Below are positions 1 to 7,929 of a stretch of DNA of 52,005 nt, piece after piece. The notes under the pieces are model-generated. The model worked only from the letters and a program-made list of their open reading frames with translations. It was not told where the DNA came from and ran no database searches. The stretch's first letter is position 1. Each line of letters opens with the position of its first letter. This DNA is from an uncultured Clostridia bacterium (GTDB lineage: Bacteria > Bacillota > Clostridia > Oscillospirales > Acutalibacteraceae), in NCBI GenBank assembly GCA_946493765.1, contig CAMMAZ010000010.1, positions 1 through 52,005 on the forward strand, in the 5' to 3' direction. The position numbers were made by a program, and so were the translations under genes.

Positions 1-357
1 TTCGTGCGATGGCTTTTATTTTATAAAGCGGTAACAAAGGATGCTGTTGCAAAATTCGGATACAAACTTGAGCCGCGCCGCAGGCGCGCCCGCAAAAGGT
101 TGGTAGTGAACAAATCGGCGTGAAAACGGCGCGTTTACAAGCCGTTAGCCGATGTGAACGTGACCTTTTGCGGAAAAGGAGACGCAGCGAAATGAGCGCG
201 CCGGTGACTTTTGCAAAAAGTCGCCGCAAGCGATATGCAGCTTGCGGCGACGTGGTGCGGATAACAGGACTCCGCTTCGCTTTTGAACAAGGTTCAAGTC
301 CTGACCGCAAAACTAAAAACAAAAACCACCGCACTCTCACTGCGATGGTTTTGTTTT
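1..357. repeat. hairpin-rich segment with tRNA-Leu fragments, no gene seen
   Basis: This stretch lies downstream of the tRNA-Leu gene and holds no convincing ORF. It contains a perfect 11-bp inverted repeat at 220-230/241-251, a perfect 10-bp inverted repeat at 91-100/163-172, and an 18-bp exact copy (254-271) of the tRNA 3' end found at 359-376. A second T-arm fragment in the opposite orientation lies at 291-303. An open frame at 120-404 reads through these repeats and shows no RBS or family likeness, so I do not call it. The segment could be a scar of integration at the tRNA or a structured RNA; the sequence does not decide. Confidence 0.55.
312..352 (-). terminator. terminator after tRNA-Leu
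   Basis: Imperfect 11-bp stem (323-333 with 341-351, one mismatch) followed on the minus strand by two T-rich runs. It sits just past the CCA end of the tRNA-Leu gene. The T-run on the plus strand (350-358) could make it work both ways. Confidence 0.65.
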
Positions 358-444
358 TGGTGCGGATAACAGGACTTGAACCTGCACAGTATTGCTACCA
401 CTAGAACCTGAATCTAGCGCGTCTGCCAATTCCGCCATATCCGC
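358..444 (-). tRNA. tRNA-Leu (anticodon CAG)
   Basis: Read on the minus strand, the gene starts GCGGATA at 444 and ends TATCCGC plus discriminator A at 361, with CCA encoded at 360-358. The acceptor arms pair exactly over 7 bp. The anticodon arm is CTAGA-TTCAGGT-TCTAG, giving anticodon CAG (Leu, CUG codons). A long variable arm is present, as expected for class II tRNAs, and the T-arm carries GGTTCAAGTCC. A sigma-A-type promoter lies upstream and a terminator downstream, so it is transcribed alone. Confidence 0.95.
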
Positions 445-513
445 AAATATCGCTGCTATTTTTACACGGCGCAGCAGCCGAGGCGGAGCACATAGCTTCA
501 ATCCGCGACATTC

Positions 514-542
514 ATTATAACAAACGTCTTTTAAAAAGTCAA
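514..542 (-). promoter_or_regulatory. sigma-A-type promoter for tRNA-Leu
   Basis: Minus strand TTGACT (542-537), 17-bp spacer, TATAAT (519-514). It lies about 70 bp upstream of the mature tRNA 5' end. Confidence 0.75.
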
Positions 543-640
543 TACCAAAATTACAAAGAACCCAAATATTCTCCGCGCTGCAAGTAGGTGGAACACATTT
601 TTTCAAAAGGCAAAAGCTTTGTAGAATGATCCATGATGGA

Positions 641-1588
641 CTACCCATTCACGCAATTGACCGGTTTGCCATCCATCCAGGCTTTCAGGTTTTCGACTGC
701 AATATCCATTAATCTGGCTCTTGTTTCTTTTGCCGCCCATGCGATATGCGGTGTAATGATACAGTTTTTCGCCGTCAGCAGCGGATTATCGGCGGCCGGC
801 GGCTCTTGCGATAAAACATCCAGCGCGGCGCCGGCGATTTTTCCCTGATTTAAAGCGTCTGCCAAATCTTTTTCCACAATGAACTGCCTTATCGACGTGT
901 TGATCAGAAATGCCGTCTTTTTCATTTTTTCAAGCGTTTGTTTGTTGATCAGCCCTTGTGTTGCGGCAACAAGCGGGCAATGCAGGCTGACGACATCCGC
1001 CGTGCGAAACAGTTCATCCCGTTCCATCCAACGATATTTGGTGTTTTTGCGGCTGTTGCTGTTATACACGACTTCCATGCCGAATGCATCCGCAAGCGCA
1101 GCGACCTGTGCGCCGATTCTGCCGAATCCGATGATCCCCATCGTTTTTCCTGCTAATTCCGTTAGCGTGTCAACACAAAAACAAAAGTCCTTGCTTGCGC
1201 TCCAAACCCCTTTTTTGACCGCGTCATTATGCATCTCCACTTTATTGCACAATGCAAGCAGCAGCGCAAACGTCATTTGCGCCACAGCCTGCGTGCCGTA
1301 AGCCGGGATATTGCACACGACAATTCCTTTTTCCCGGGCGGCGTCAATATCGATCACATTGTATCCTGTTGCCAAAACGCCGATATATTGCATTTTGGGC
1401 AAAAGGTCGATCGTCTCTTTTGTGATCGGAGTTTTGTTTGTTATCACAATCTCGGCGTCTTTTGCCCGATTAAGAATCTGTTCCGGGGCTGTCCGTTCAT
1501 AAACGACTGTTTCGCCCAATTCTTTAAAGCCATCCCAGCTTAAATCACCGGGATTTAAAGTGTATCCATCCAAAACAACGATTTTCAT
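641..1588 (-). CDS. D-isomer-specific 2-hydroxyacid dehydrogenase (glycerate dehydrogenase-like)
   Basis: A 315-residue NAD-dependent cytoplasmic dehydrogenase, normal length for the family. The Rossmann motif GFGRIG sits near residue 150. The catalytic Arg (in TSIRQF), the Glu region (DVLSQEPP) and the catalytic His (in TPHIAWA) are all present. The N-terminus resembles clostridial hydroxypyruvate/glycerate dehydrogenases, so reduction of hydroxypyruvate or glyoxylate is the best guess; the substrate cannot be fixed from sequence. I chose ATG at 1588 rather than a start four codons earlier because GAGGAAGA (1598-1591) gives it a proper RBS. That RBS overlaps the stop of the upstream FAD oxidoreductase, so the two genes look translationally coupled and may serve one catabolic step. 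Confidence 0.85.
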   Translation of the reverse strand: MKIVVLDGYTLNPGDLSWDGFKELGETVVYERTAPEQILNRAKDAEIVITNKTPITKETIDLLPKMQYIGVLATGYNVIDIDAAREKGIVVCNIPAYGTQAVAQMTFALLLALCNKVEMHNDAVKKGVWSASKDFCFCVDTLTELAGKTMGIIGFGRIGAQVAALADAFGMEVVYNSNSRKNTKYRWMERDELFRTADVVSLHCPLVAATQGLINKQTLEKMKKTAFLINTSIRQFIVEKDLADALNQGKIAGAALDVLSQEPPAADNPLLTAKNCIITPHIAWAAKETRARLMDIAVENLKAWMDGKPVNCVNG

Positions 1589-1596
1589 ATTCTTCC

Positions 1597-2982
1597 TCAC
1601 TTTGATCTGGTCATTTCACGGCACAACGTTTTTTGCGGTAAATATGCGCCGTTTTCCCGCAGCGTTAAAACCAGCTGCTGTGTGTCGAGATCGCAGGCAG
1701 TTTCATTTTGGCGCATTGCCTGTACCGCCGCGGTACCGGCGGCCTGCCCCATCATGGCGGCAGCAGGCATTACCCGAATCGACCCATGCACCTTGACGTC
1801 GCTGGAATTGCATCTGCCGGCAACCCATAAATTCTTCCATCCTTTGGGAACCAAAATGCCATAAGGAATACCGAAAAATTCTTTTTCTCCCAACCGGTCT
1901 TGATCCTTTTCTTTTAAAAACCGATCATATTCCGCTTTGGATTCATCATATGCGTGAATATCGACAAATTTATTAAACACGCCGATCTGATCGGGGAACT
2001 GTCTTCTGGAAATATAATCGTCAAAACACAACTCATATTCCCCGACGATTCTTCTGGATTCCCGAACGCCCATCAAAGCGCCGGTGGCAATCAGCTCCAT
2101 ATTCTTGCAGCTCGGAAAATATTTTTTCAAAAAGTGTTCATATTGCTTTGCCAGCCTTCTGCCCTTCATCATCCCATCCGTCAGGCTTTTGATGTTGGTG
2201 GCGCTCAATTGAAAAAGATGCCCTCCGTTTAAATAGCCGCAGGTTTGCGTGATTTTGGAAAGGCCGACAAGGTGCCGATCACACTGTTCGAGATTTCCGA
2301 GCCTGTATTCCTTTTCAATCAGGCTTACCGTTTGTGGATTTTGTGTTTCAAATCCGCCTTTTGTCCAATCCACGTTTGCAAAAACAGATGGTAAAGACGC
2401 CGGCATGATGTCGGGCGTATCCCGGCCGGCCTCCCGATAATCCGCACCGCTTAACGCGCAGACAACCGCATCTCCCGTGGCATCAATATACGCTTTTGCT
2501 TTTATATAGGAAAACCCTTCGATATTCTGAATGATCAACCCGTGCATCATCCCGCTTTGTGCATCTGCATCCACATCGACGGCTTTTGTAAAAAAACGCA
2601 CCTCGACGCCCGCTTCTACCGCCTTTTCATCCAGAATCAATTTAAGCCCTTCCGGCTGAAACGGCGTCCAACAATGATCGTATTTTCTCCATACGCCGGG
2701 ATCTGTCCCCGGTGCGATAAAACCGCGCTCATATAACGTTTCCACCAGTTCGCGCATAAATCCGCCGACAATCATCTTTTCACCGTTGGCCATCGGATCA
2801 AATGCGCAGACCAGTCCGGATGTCCCCATTCCGCCCAGGCATCCGGTCGCTTCAACCAAAAGCACTTTTGCACCGAGCCGCGCTGCGCAAATTGCAGCGG
2901 ACGCACCGCCGGGTCCGCCGCCGGCAACGACCAGATCATATTCCTCAACCGGAATTTTTCTATTGAATGTGTAGCTTTCCAT
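1597..2982 (-). CDS. FAD-dependent oxidoreductase (FAD_oxidored family)
   Basis: 461 residues with an N-terminal FAD-binding Rossmann fold: GGGPGGASAA at about residues 21-30, then an acidic strand end (LLVEA) and a CLGGMGTSG motif. This layout fits the PF12831-type proteins found in clostridial sugar-acid and polyol gene sets, where the substrate is usually unknown. The C-terminal half has the second FAD contact region (LWVAGRCNSSDVKVHGSIR) with an AAMMGQAAG helix. No signal peptide is seen, so it is cytoplasmic. It is the first gene of a two-gene unit with the downstream 2-hydroxyacid dehydrogenase and has its own promoter. Substrate unassigned. Confidence 0.85.
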   Translation of the reverse strand: MESYTFNRKIPVEEYDLVVAGGGPGGASAAICAARLGAKVLLVEATGCLGGMGTSGLVCAFDPMANGEKMIVGGFMRELVETLYERGFIAPGTDPGVWRKYDHCWTPFQPEGLKLILDEKAVEAGVEVRFFTKAVDVDADAQSGMMHGLIIQNIEGFSYIKAKAYIDATGDAVVCALSGADYREAGRDTPDIMPASLPSVFANVDWTKGGFETQNPQTVSLIEKEYRLGNLEQCDRHLVGLSKITQTCGYLNGGHLFQLSATNIKSLTDGMMKGRRLAKQYEHFLKKYFPSCKNMELIATGALMGVRESRRIVGEYELCFDDYISRRQFPDQIGVFNKFVDIHAYDESKAEYDRFLKEKDQDRLGEKEFFGIPYGILVPKGWKNLWVAGRCNSSDVKVHGSIRVMPAAAMMGQAAGTAAVQAMRQNETACDLDTQQLVLTLRENGAYLPQKTLCREMTRSK

Positions 2983-3071
2983 TTTTCCCTCCCGGATGCA
3001 AATCCATCTTGCACGATCATCTTAAAAATCTGGAATCGGATACGCATGGTAAAAAACTCGTTTCTGATCGC

Positions 3072-3100
3072 ATTATACGTCTTTCTTTTGCGCAGGTCAA
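3072..3100 (-). promoter_or_regulatory. sigma-A-type promoter for the FAD oxidoreductase unit
   Basis: Minus strand TTGACC (3100-3095), 17-bp spacer, TATAAT (3077-3072), followed by a leader of about 80 nt before the start at 2982. Confidence 0.75.
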
Positions 3101-3123
3101 CACCTGATTTCTTTTTATCAATC

Positions 3124-3155
3124 AAAAAAGGCCGACACAGATGACCTGGTCAGCC
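3124..3155 (-). terminator. terminator after the spmA-spmB unit
   Basis: Minus strand stem GGCTGAC/GTCGGCC (3155-3149 with 3136-3130, one mismatch) followed by TTTTTT. It separates the sporulation genes from the promoter of the FAD oxidoreductase. Confidence 0.7.
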
Positions 3156-3177
3156 AATATTATTTTCATTTTTTAGT

Positions 3178-3408
3178 TTACAACGATCCCAAATACCTTA
3201 ACACGGCGGTCAGCGTGCCCATCAGGCAATAAAACTGAAAAAGGGCGAAGATGCCGGAAAGAACGCCAAGCGCTGTTCCGGTGACCGGCAGCAGCCGGAG
3301 AATCACGTGGGAAACCACCGCCAGCGCCAGATAGACCACAACGACCAGCAGCAATGATTTCAAATGCTTTGCAGTGACTTTAAAGCTAAAGGGAAAGAGT
3401 TTCGACAT
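3178..3408 (-). CDS. small membrane protein next to spmB
   Basis: A 76-residue protein with two hydrophobic segments, at about residues 19-38 and 48-70. No family was recognised. The start at 3408 (MSKLFPF) is preferred over an upstream in-frame codon because AAGGATG lies about 8 nt before it. It follows spmB by about 107 nt on the same strand and is followed by a terminator, so it is probably the last gene of the spm transcript. A role in the spore or forespore envelope is only a guess from position. Confidence 0.6.
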   Translation of the reverse strand: MSKLFPFSFKVTAKHLKSLLLVVVVYLALAVVSHVILRLLPVTGTALGVLSGIFALFQFYCLMGTLTAVLRYLGSL

Positions 3409-3515
3409 GTTGCAACATCCTTTTTGATAATCTGCTGATAGTATAACAGATTTGCCGCGCAAAAGCAACCACTGGGAGGGAAGAAAGGCTTTTTGTTCTT
3501 TTTAATGCTTTCTGA

Positions 3516-4037
3516 CTATCCGAAAAGTATACCGACCGCCGCATTGCTGACGATAATAGCACAAAAATCCGCGATCAGCGCGGCGACAAGGGTGTGCCGG
3601 ATGCGTTTGACGCCGATCGACCCGAAATACATGGTGGAGGTATAAAAAGTGGTTTCCGAGGATCCGCACATCACGCAGGCAACCCGGCCGGCGGCGGAAT
3701 TCGGACCATAGAGTTCCAGGATCCGATCCAGCAGCGCAATGGATCCGCTGCCGGAAATCGGGCGCAGAATCACCAGCGGCATGACCTCCTGCGGCAGATG
3801 CAAAAGGTTGGCGACCGGCGACATCGCATAGGTGAGCACGTCCAGCGCGCCGGACGCTTTGAACATTTCCACGGCGGTGATCAGGCCAATGAGCGACGGC
3901 GCGATATTTAAAACCACTTCCAGCCCGTCGTAAGCGCCGCCGGTAAAAACGCCGAACACCCCTTTGACACGAATAAGCCCGGTGATCACGATGATCAAAA
4001 TAACAACGGGAACCGCATAGGCGCCGATATCGGTCAA
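3516..4037 (-). CDS. spmB: spore maturation protein SpmB
   Basis: 173 residues, close to the Bacillus subtilis SpmB length. It is an integral membrane protein of the nucleoside-recognition (Gate) domain family. The family signatures GSGSIALLDRILELYGPNS and CGSSETTFYTSTMYFG are present. SpmA and SpmB together are needed for full dehydration of the spore core and heat resistance in B. subtilis. I chose a TTG start at 4037 because GGGAGGTG precedes it by about 6 nt. This TTG overlaps the spmA stop (TTGA), a classic coupling arrangement. An ATG further upstream would add about 24 residues from inside spmA and has no RBS. Confidence 0.92.
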   Translation of the reverse strand: MTDIGAYAVPVVILIIVITGLIRVKGVFGVFTGGAYDGLEVVLNIAPSLIGLITAVEMFKASGALDVLTYAMSPVANLLHLPQEVMPLVILRPISGSGSIALLDRILELYGPNSAAGRVACVMCGSSETTFYTSTMYFGSIGVKRIRHTLVAALIADFCAIIVSNAAVGILFG

Positions 4038-4615
4038 CGCTTGCACCTCCCGTTTAACAGCCGCGCAATGGTAACGCCGACAAGCAGCGAACACAACGAC
4101 GCCGCCCACACGGCGGGAATAATATCCATCGGCGATGTGCTGCCGTATTTGGAACGGAGCATGGCAATTGTCGTCGGAATCAGCTGTACCGACGCGGTGT
4201 TCATCACCACAAAGGTGATCATATGGTTGCTGGCCGTCGTTTTGTCGGGGTTATCCGCTTGCAGCTGCTTCATCGCTTCGAGCCCAAAGGGAGTTGCGGC
4301 GTTGCCAAGTCCCAGCAGATTTGCCGAAACGTTCATGCAGATATACTGCGCGGCTTTCCCACCCGGCTGGAGACCGGGAAACAGCAGCCGGATCACCGGC
4401 TTTAAAACAAAGCTGATCGCTTTTGTGATGCCGCTTTTTTCCGCAATGCGCATCAGTCCGCTCCACAGACAAATGGTGCCGAGCAGCGAAATGCATAAAG
4501 TGACCGCCGCACCGGAACCGGAAAACACCGCCTCGGTGATTTGTGCCTGCCGACCGCTGCAAATGCCGAAAATAACCGAAACCAGCATCATGCCGCCCCA
4601 AATGAAATCCAACAT
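4034..4615 (-). CDS. spmA: spore maturation protein SpmA
   Basis: 193 residues, matching the family length. It has the hallmark NLLGLGNAATPFGLEAMKQL segment and an ITFVVMNTASVQLIPTT segment typical of SpmA, within a multi-span membrane protein. It acts with SpmB in spore core dehydration. Start ATG at 4615 (MLDFIWGG) is preferred to the ATG three codons earlier because GGAGGG lies about 9 nt upstream of it and the protein then begins like B. subtilis SpmA. First gene of the spmA-spmB unit. No convincing sporulation-sigma promoter was resolved by eye in the roughly 200 bp upstream. Confidence 0.92.
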   Translation of the reverse strand: MLDFIWGGMMLVSVIFGICSGRQAQITEAVFSGSGAAVTLCISLLGTICLWSGLMRIAEKSGITKAISFVLKPVIRLLFPGLQPGGKAAQYICMNVSANLLGLGNAATPFGLEAMKQLQADNPDKTTASNHMITFVVMNTASVQLIPTTIAMLRSKYGSTSPMDIIPAVWAASLCSLLVGVTIARLLNGRCKR

Positions 4616-4824
4616 GCAAGCCATCCCCTCCGATCATTTCATTATACGGAAGACAGCCCTGTTTTATGTGGAAACGTTACCTTTTCTTTTACAATTTGTC
4701 ACACTGCAAAGGATATCGCTGATTGGAAAGGTTCTCATTTGAACCGCAAAATCAAAACGTCCGCCCACCGAAAGAACCGGTGAACAGACATTTTGCTACA
4801 TAACTTTCGTATCTATTAAAATCT

Positions 4825-5562
4825 TCATTGATTGACGGGGAGCTGATCCGCCGTGATCAGCTCGGCGACCAGCCGACGGATATACATTGTGTCCGCCGCG
4901 GTATATCTTCCATCGCCGTTCACATCGGCTGCCGCATAATCCATATTATGCGACGGCTGGTCCAGCTCGGCTACGATCAGACGGATAAACATCGAATCTG
5001 TCGCGGTGTATCTTCCGTCGCCGTTGACGTCGCCATAGGCAGTTTCTCCGTCCGGCAAAACAGTAATGCCGCCGCTGCCAAAAGTAAACGCCACGTTTTT
5101 AAAGTTACAGTCAAAAAAGTCGTTGGGATCATAGTTCACAAATTCTACCGGATAAAATCCCGGCTGTGCATTTTCACTGATTTGAAAGGTCAAAACCGCA
5201 ATTTGTCCGTTGGCCGTCGTGTTTGCGTCCAGTGCACCGGAATTTTCGCATAAGATCGTTTCGACCGTTTTGTCTGCAGGTGAAAACATGATCTCTTCGA
5301 ACACATCGGTGCTGGCGGTGCGATCGGTAACCGTTAAATTCGCATTGTCATAGCCGATGTAAAAACGCATGCCCCACACACCGGGATTGTTTTGCAAAGA
5401 AACGGTCAGACGCACCGTGTCCCCCGGTCTTGCCGCTGCTGTGCTGATTGTCACATTCGGTTTATCCGTATCCAACGCTGGCGGCGTTTGCGCGACCGCG
5501 GAAACAGTCAGGCACAACGACATGCAGATAGCCAAAATCAAACTGCCGATTCGAATTTTCAT
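4825..5562 (-). CDS. secreted cohesin-dockerin protein
   Basis: 245 residues. Residues 1-25 are a signal peptide (charged start, hydrophobic core, AVAQ cleavage region). Residues about 34-170 look like a cohesin fold: VTISTAAARPGDTVRLTVSL, then GMRFYIGYD and LTFQISENAQPGFYPVEF. Residues about 176-236 form a type I-like dockerin with two calcium loops, DVNGDGRYTATD and DVNGDGRYTAAD, each followed by a helix. Cohesins and dockerins assemble extracellular cellulosomes, and having both in one small protein suggests an adaptor scaffoldin. No S-layer anchor, LPXTG or catalytic domain is seen. It lies 66 bp after a 3-hydroxyisobutyrate-dehydrogenase-like gene, with AT-rich hairpins between them. The dockerin call is firm; the cohesin call is by resemblance. 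Confidence 0.85.
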   Translation of the reverse strand: MKIRIGSLILAICMSLCLTVSAVAQTPPALDTDKPNVTISTAAARPGDTVRLTVSLQNNPGVWGMRFYIGYDNANLTVTDRTASTDVFEEIMFSPADKTVETILCENSGALDANTTANGQIAVLTFQISENAQPGFYPVEFVNYDPNDFFDCNFKNVAFTFGSGGITVLPDGETAYGDVNGDGRYTATDSMFIRLIVAELDQPSHNMDYAAADVNGDGRYTAADTMYIRRLVAELITADQLPVNQ

Positions 5563-5628
5563 TTTTTGTCCTCCTTGTGTTCTCTAAAATAATATTTTCA
5601 ATGTAAAAATATTTACACTAAAACCGTT

Positions 5629-6507
5629 TTAGCCGGATGCCGGCGTATCGCCGTTTTTCTGCCGGTAATATTTGATCAGCACCTGGGTGCCGTCCTCGCC
5701 GTGTCCCTGGCTTTCCAGCTGTTCCGCCAACCGGCAAACCGTTTGCAAAACCGGAAGGTCGTCGCTTTGCAGTGCAATGTGCATATCCTTGATAAAATGT
5801 TTTAAAAAGAAGCCGGGCGAAAAGTCGTGTGCGATCATTTTCGGCATTAAATGCTGCATCTGCCAGCTGCCCGCCGCGCCCGCGCTGATGCAATCAAATG
5901 TTTTTGTCGCGTCAAGTCCTGCGGTCTGTGCATAACACAGCGCTTCACACACGCCGGCAAGCGTCCCTGCAATGGCGATCTGATTCGCCATTTTGGTCTG
6001 CTGCCCGCTGCCGTGTTTGCCCATATACTGCACGTTTTTCCCCATCGCTTGCAAAACCGGCAGACAAGATTCAAAATCCGCCTTGTCGCCGCCGACCATG
6101 ATCGACAGTGCGGCCGCCTTTGCACCGGTCTCACCGCCGGATACCGGTGCGTCCAGCACATGCAGCTTGCGCTTCGCGCCGGCAGTGGCGATACGAACCG
6201 AAAGCGCAGGGTCGGTGGTGGTCATATCGATCAAATAGGCGCCGGGCGCTGCGGACTGCAAAATCCCGTCTGTTCCAAAATAGACCGCTTCAACATCCTG
6301 CGGATAACCGACCATGGTGATCACAATATCCTGACCGGCAGCGCATTCGCCCGCACTTTCGCACCACTGCACGCCGGTTTTCGCTAAAAACGCGGACAGC
6401 TTTTCCTTACTGCGGGAATAAACCGACACGGTATATCCGTTTTGAAGAAGATTTTGCACCATCGGCCGTCCCATCACGCCAAGACCGATAAATCCGATTT
6501 TTTTCAT
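5629..6507 (-). CDS. NAD-binding 3-hydroxyisobutyrate/tartronate-semialdehyde reductase-like dehydrogenase
   Basis: 292 residues, normal for the beta-hydroxyacid dehydrogenase family. Rossmann motif GFIGLGVMGRPM at residues 4-15. The substrate motif DAPVSGGETGAKAAALSIMVGG and the catalytic-lysine helix QTKMANQIAIAG are both present. It reduces or oxidises a small 3-hydroxy acid; which one is unknown. An in-frame extension of 57 residues upstream is low-complexity, overlaps the promoter and is rejected. The ATG at 6507 has AAAGGAAA before it. It has its own promoter and is followed by the cohesin-dockerin gene on the same strand. Confidence 0.88.
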   Translation of the reverse strand: MKKIGFIGLGVMGRPMVQNLLQNGYTVSVYSRSKEKLSAFLAKTGVQWCESAGECAAGQDIVITMVGYPQDVEAVYFGTDGILQSAAPGAYLIDMTTTDPALSVRIATAGAKRKLHVLDAPVSGGETGAKAAALSIMVGGDKADFESCLPVLQAMGKNVQYMGKHGSGQQTKMANQIAIAGTLAGVCEALCYAQTAGLDATKTFDCISAGAAGSWQMQHLMPKMIAHDFSPGFFLKHFIKDMHIALQSDDLPVLQTVCRLAEQLESQGHGEDGTQVLIKYYRQKNGDTPASG

Positions 6508-6649
6508 GCTAAATTTCCTTTCTTCCCAGCTGTTGCAGCGTTGCCTTGCACCAATCAAATAAAAGTGAAAAGGCAGCTTGTTCGTCATGCTGTTCGCTAT
6601 CTTTTCATTGTGATCGAAAAATTTTCTCCGTGCGGCTTGTTTTAAAAAT

Positions 6650-6678
6650 ATTATAAAATCCTTTTTGAAATTGTTCAA
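6650..6678 (-). promoter_or_regulatory. sigma-A-type promoter for the 3-hydroxyacid dehydrogenase gene
   Basis: Minus strand TTGAAC (6678-6673), 17-bp spacer, TATAAT (6655-6650). The remaining part of the 382-bp gap between the divergent genes (6508-6889) holds no other feature I can support. Confidence 0.7.
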
Positions 6679-6889
6679 GAAAATTTTTGTCGTCGCAGGT
6701 CGGGCAAAAATAACGTCTGTGAACGCATAAATGAAACATTGTGCATATCGGAATAAGCTGTGCGCCCGCGGGAAACAATAACCGTGCGGAAAAAGGGACG
6801 GACAATCGATGACCTTACAAAAAGCACCGGTTGTGCGAATCCGAAACTAAATTTCCGCAATTTTTGTTCAGAAAGGAATCGATGCTCTC

Positions 6890-7039
6890 ATGGAGAAGCC
6901 CAAAACAGACGGTCCGAATGCGGCTGAAAAAACCGCCGGAAACAATCAGTGGACGACAAACAACAGCAAATACAATCCCGACAACCGGGAACGCAAAGAC
7001 GGACCCGGCGGGGAAAACGGAACGAAAAAACAGGATTAA
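6890..7039 (+). CDS. 49-residue hydrophilic protein
   Basis: A short ORF, ATG at 6890 to TAA at 7037-7039. It encodes a very polar protein rich in Asn, Lys, Gly and Asp, with a core NNQWTTNNSKYNPDNRERKD followed by GPGG. Small clostridial proteins with an N-x-W-T-T-N ... YNPDxRxRxDGPGG core exist as conserved hypotheticals, which I recall rather than verified. AGAAAGG lies 11-17 nt upstream of the start, and a good terminator overlaps the stop, so it looks like a stand-alone expressed gene. No membrane segment, signal or cysteine. Function unknown. Confidence 0.7.
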   Translation: MEKPKTDGPNAAEKTAGNNQWTTNNSKYNPDNRERKDGPGGENGTKKQD

Positions 7040-7066
7040 AGCTTTCGGGCTTTTTCCTGTTTTTTT
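7025..7066 (+). terminator. terminator of the 49-residue protein gene
   Basis: Stem AAAAAACAGGA (7025-7035) with TCCTGTTTTTT (from 7055) and an inner AAAGC/GGCTTT pairing, ending in a T-run. The A-rich 5' arm could make it bidirectional and also serve the convergent methyltransferase gene. Confidence 0.75.
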
Positions 7067-7122
7067 GTGTAAAAAAATGCAATGCCGGAGCGCCAATCAA
7101 CCTTGCAGCACAAACAGACCGC

Positions 7123-7929
7123 CTATTTTTTCACACCGATACGCATCCGGTAGCAAAAATCAATATCAAATTCCCGTTCGCCCAAAAGGTCACGCATCTT
7201 TTGTGAAAACATTTCCAGCTCCGCTTTTATCTGTTCAGGATGCAGTTTCAAAACCGTTTGCACACTGCCCTGGCTTTGCATCAAATCGATCAGCCGCTGC
7301 GCGTTGCAGCGCTCGGTGTTGGCAAACACGATCTCCCGGCAATAGCAAAACAGCCCGCTGTTTTGCATGTTTTGCAAATGCTTTTCTTTCGGATAACGCA
7401 CGAAGCTGCTTTTGACGTCCGGCAAGCTTTTTTCCAGCGCTTTTGCGGCATTGTAAAACTGCATATACGCTTGTTCCGCCTGCCATGTGGCAACCGGCGG
7501 CCAGTCGCAGTCGACGGTTACAAACACCCCGCCGCCCTTTAAAATCCGATCGGCCTCCCGCAGGGTGGACATCGGTTCCATCCAGTGGAACGACTGGGAA
7601 CAAACCACCGCGTCGGCAAAATCCGACGGCAAGCCGGTGTCGTTGCCAAAGCCCTGTTGGAAGCAGACCGTTTCATCCGCTTTTTGCCGGGCGACCGCCA
7701 ACATATCCGCGCTGGGTTCAACCCCGATCACGCGGTCGCATCTGCCTTTCCAGACCAGGGTCGACAACCCCGTCCCGCATCCTAAATCCACGACCGTTTC
7801 CGGACGTCTGCCAAGATAGGCGGCAACTACTTTTGCCGGATATTCCGGCACGCTGGGTCTCGCCCTGTCGTAAATGTCGGCAAAGCCGGTAAAGCGGTCG
7901 GCGTTTTTTTGCAATTCGTTTTGCGGCAT
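7123..7929 (-). CDS. class I SAM-dependent methyltransferase
   Basis: 268 residues. The SAM-binding motif I VVDLGCGTGLS is at about residues 44-54, the acidic residue of motif II is in IGVEPSADML, and a motif IV-like AVVCSQSFHWM follows. This is the Methyltransf_11/25 type seen in many small cytoplasmic enzymes of unknown substrate. ATG at 7929 with AAAGGATG upstream is chosen; the longer in-frame extension lacks an RBS and reads like non-coding sequence. Single gene, divergent from aspS. Confidence 0.82.
   Translation of the reverse strand: MPQNELQKNADRFTGFADIYDRARPSVPEYPAKVVAAYLGRRPETVVDLGCGTGLSTLVWKGRCDRVIGVEPSADMLAVARQKADETVCFQQGFGNDTGLPSDFADAVVCSQSFHWMEPMSTLREADRILKGGGVFVTVDCDWPPVATWQAEQAYMQFYNAAKALEKSLPDVKSSFVRYPKEKHLQNMQNSGLFCYCREIVFANTERCNAQRLIDLMQSQGSVQTVLKLHPEQIKAELEMFSQKMRDLLGEREFDIDFCYRMRIGVKK

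Noticed and set aside
120-404. 94-codon open frame across the tRNA-Leu region
   Set aside because: It runs through inverted repeats, the terminator and antisense tRNA sequence, with no RBS or family likeness.
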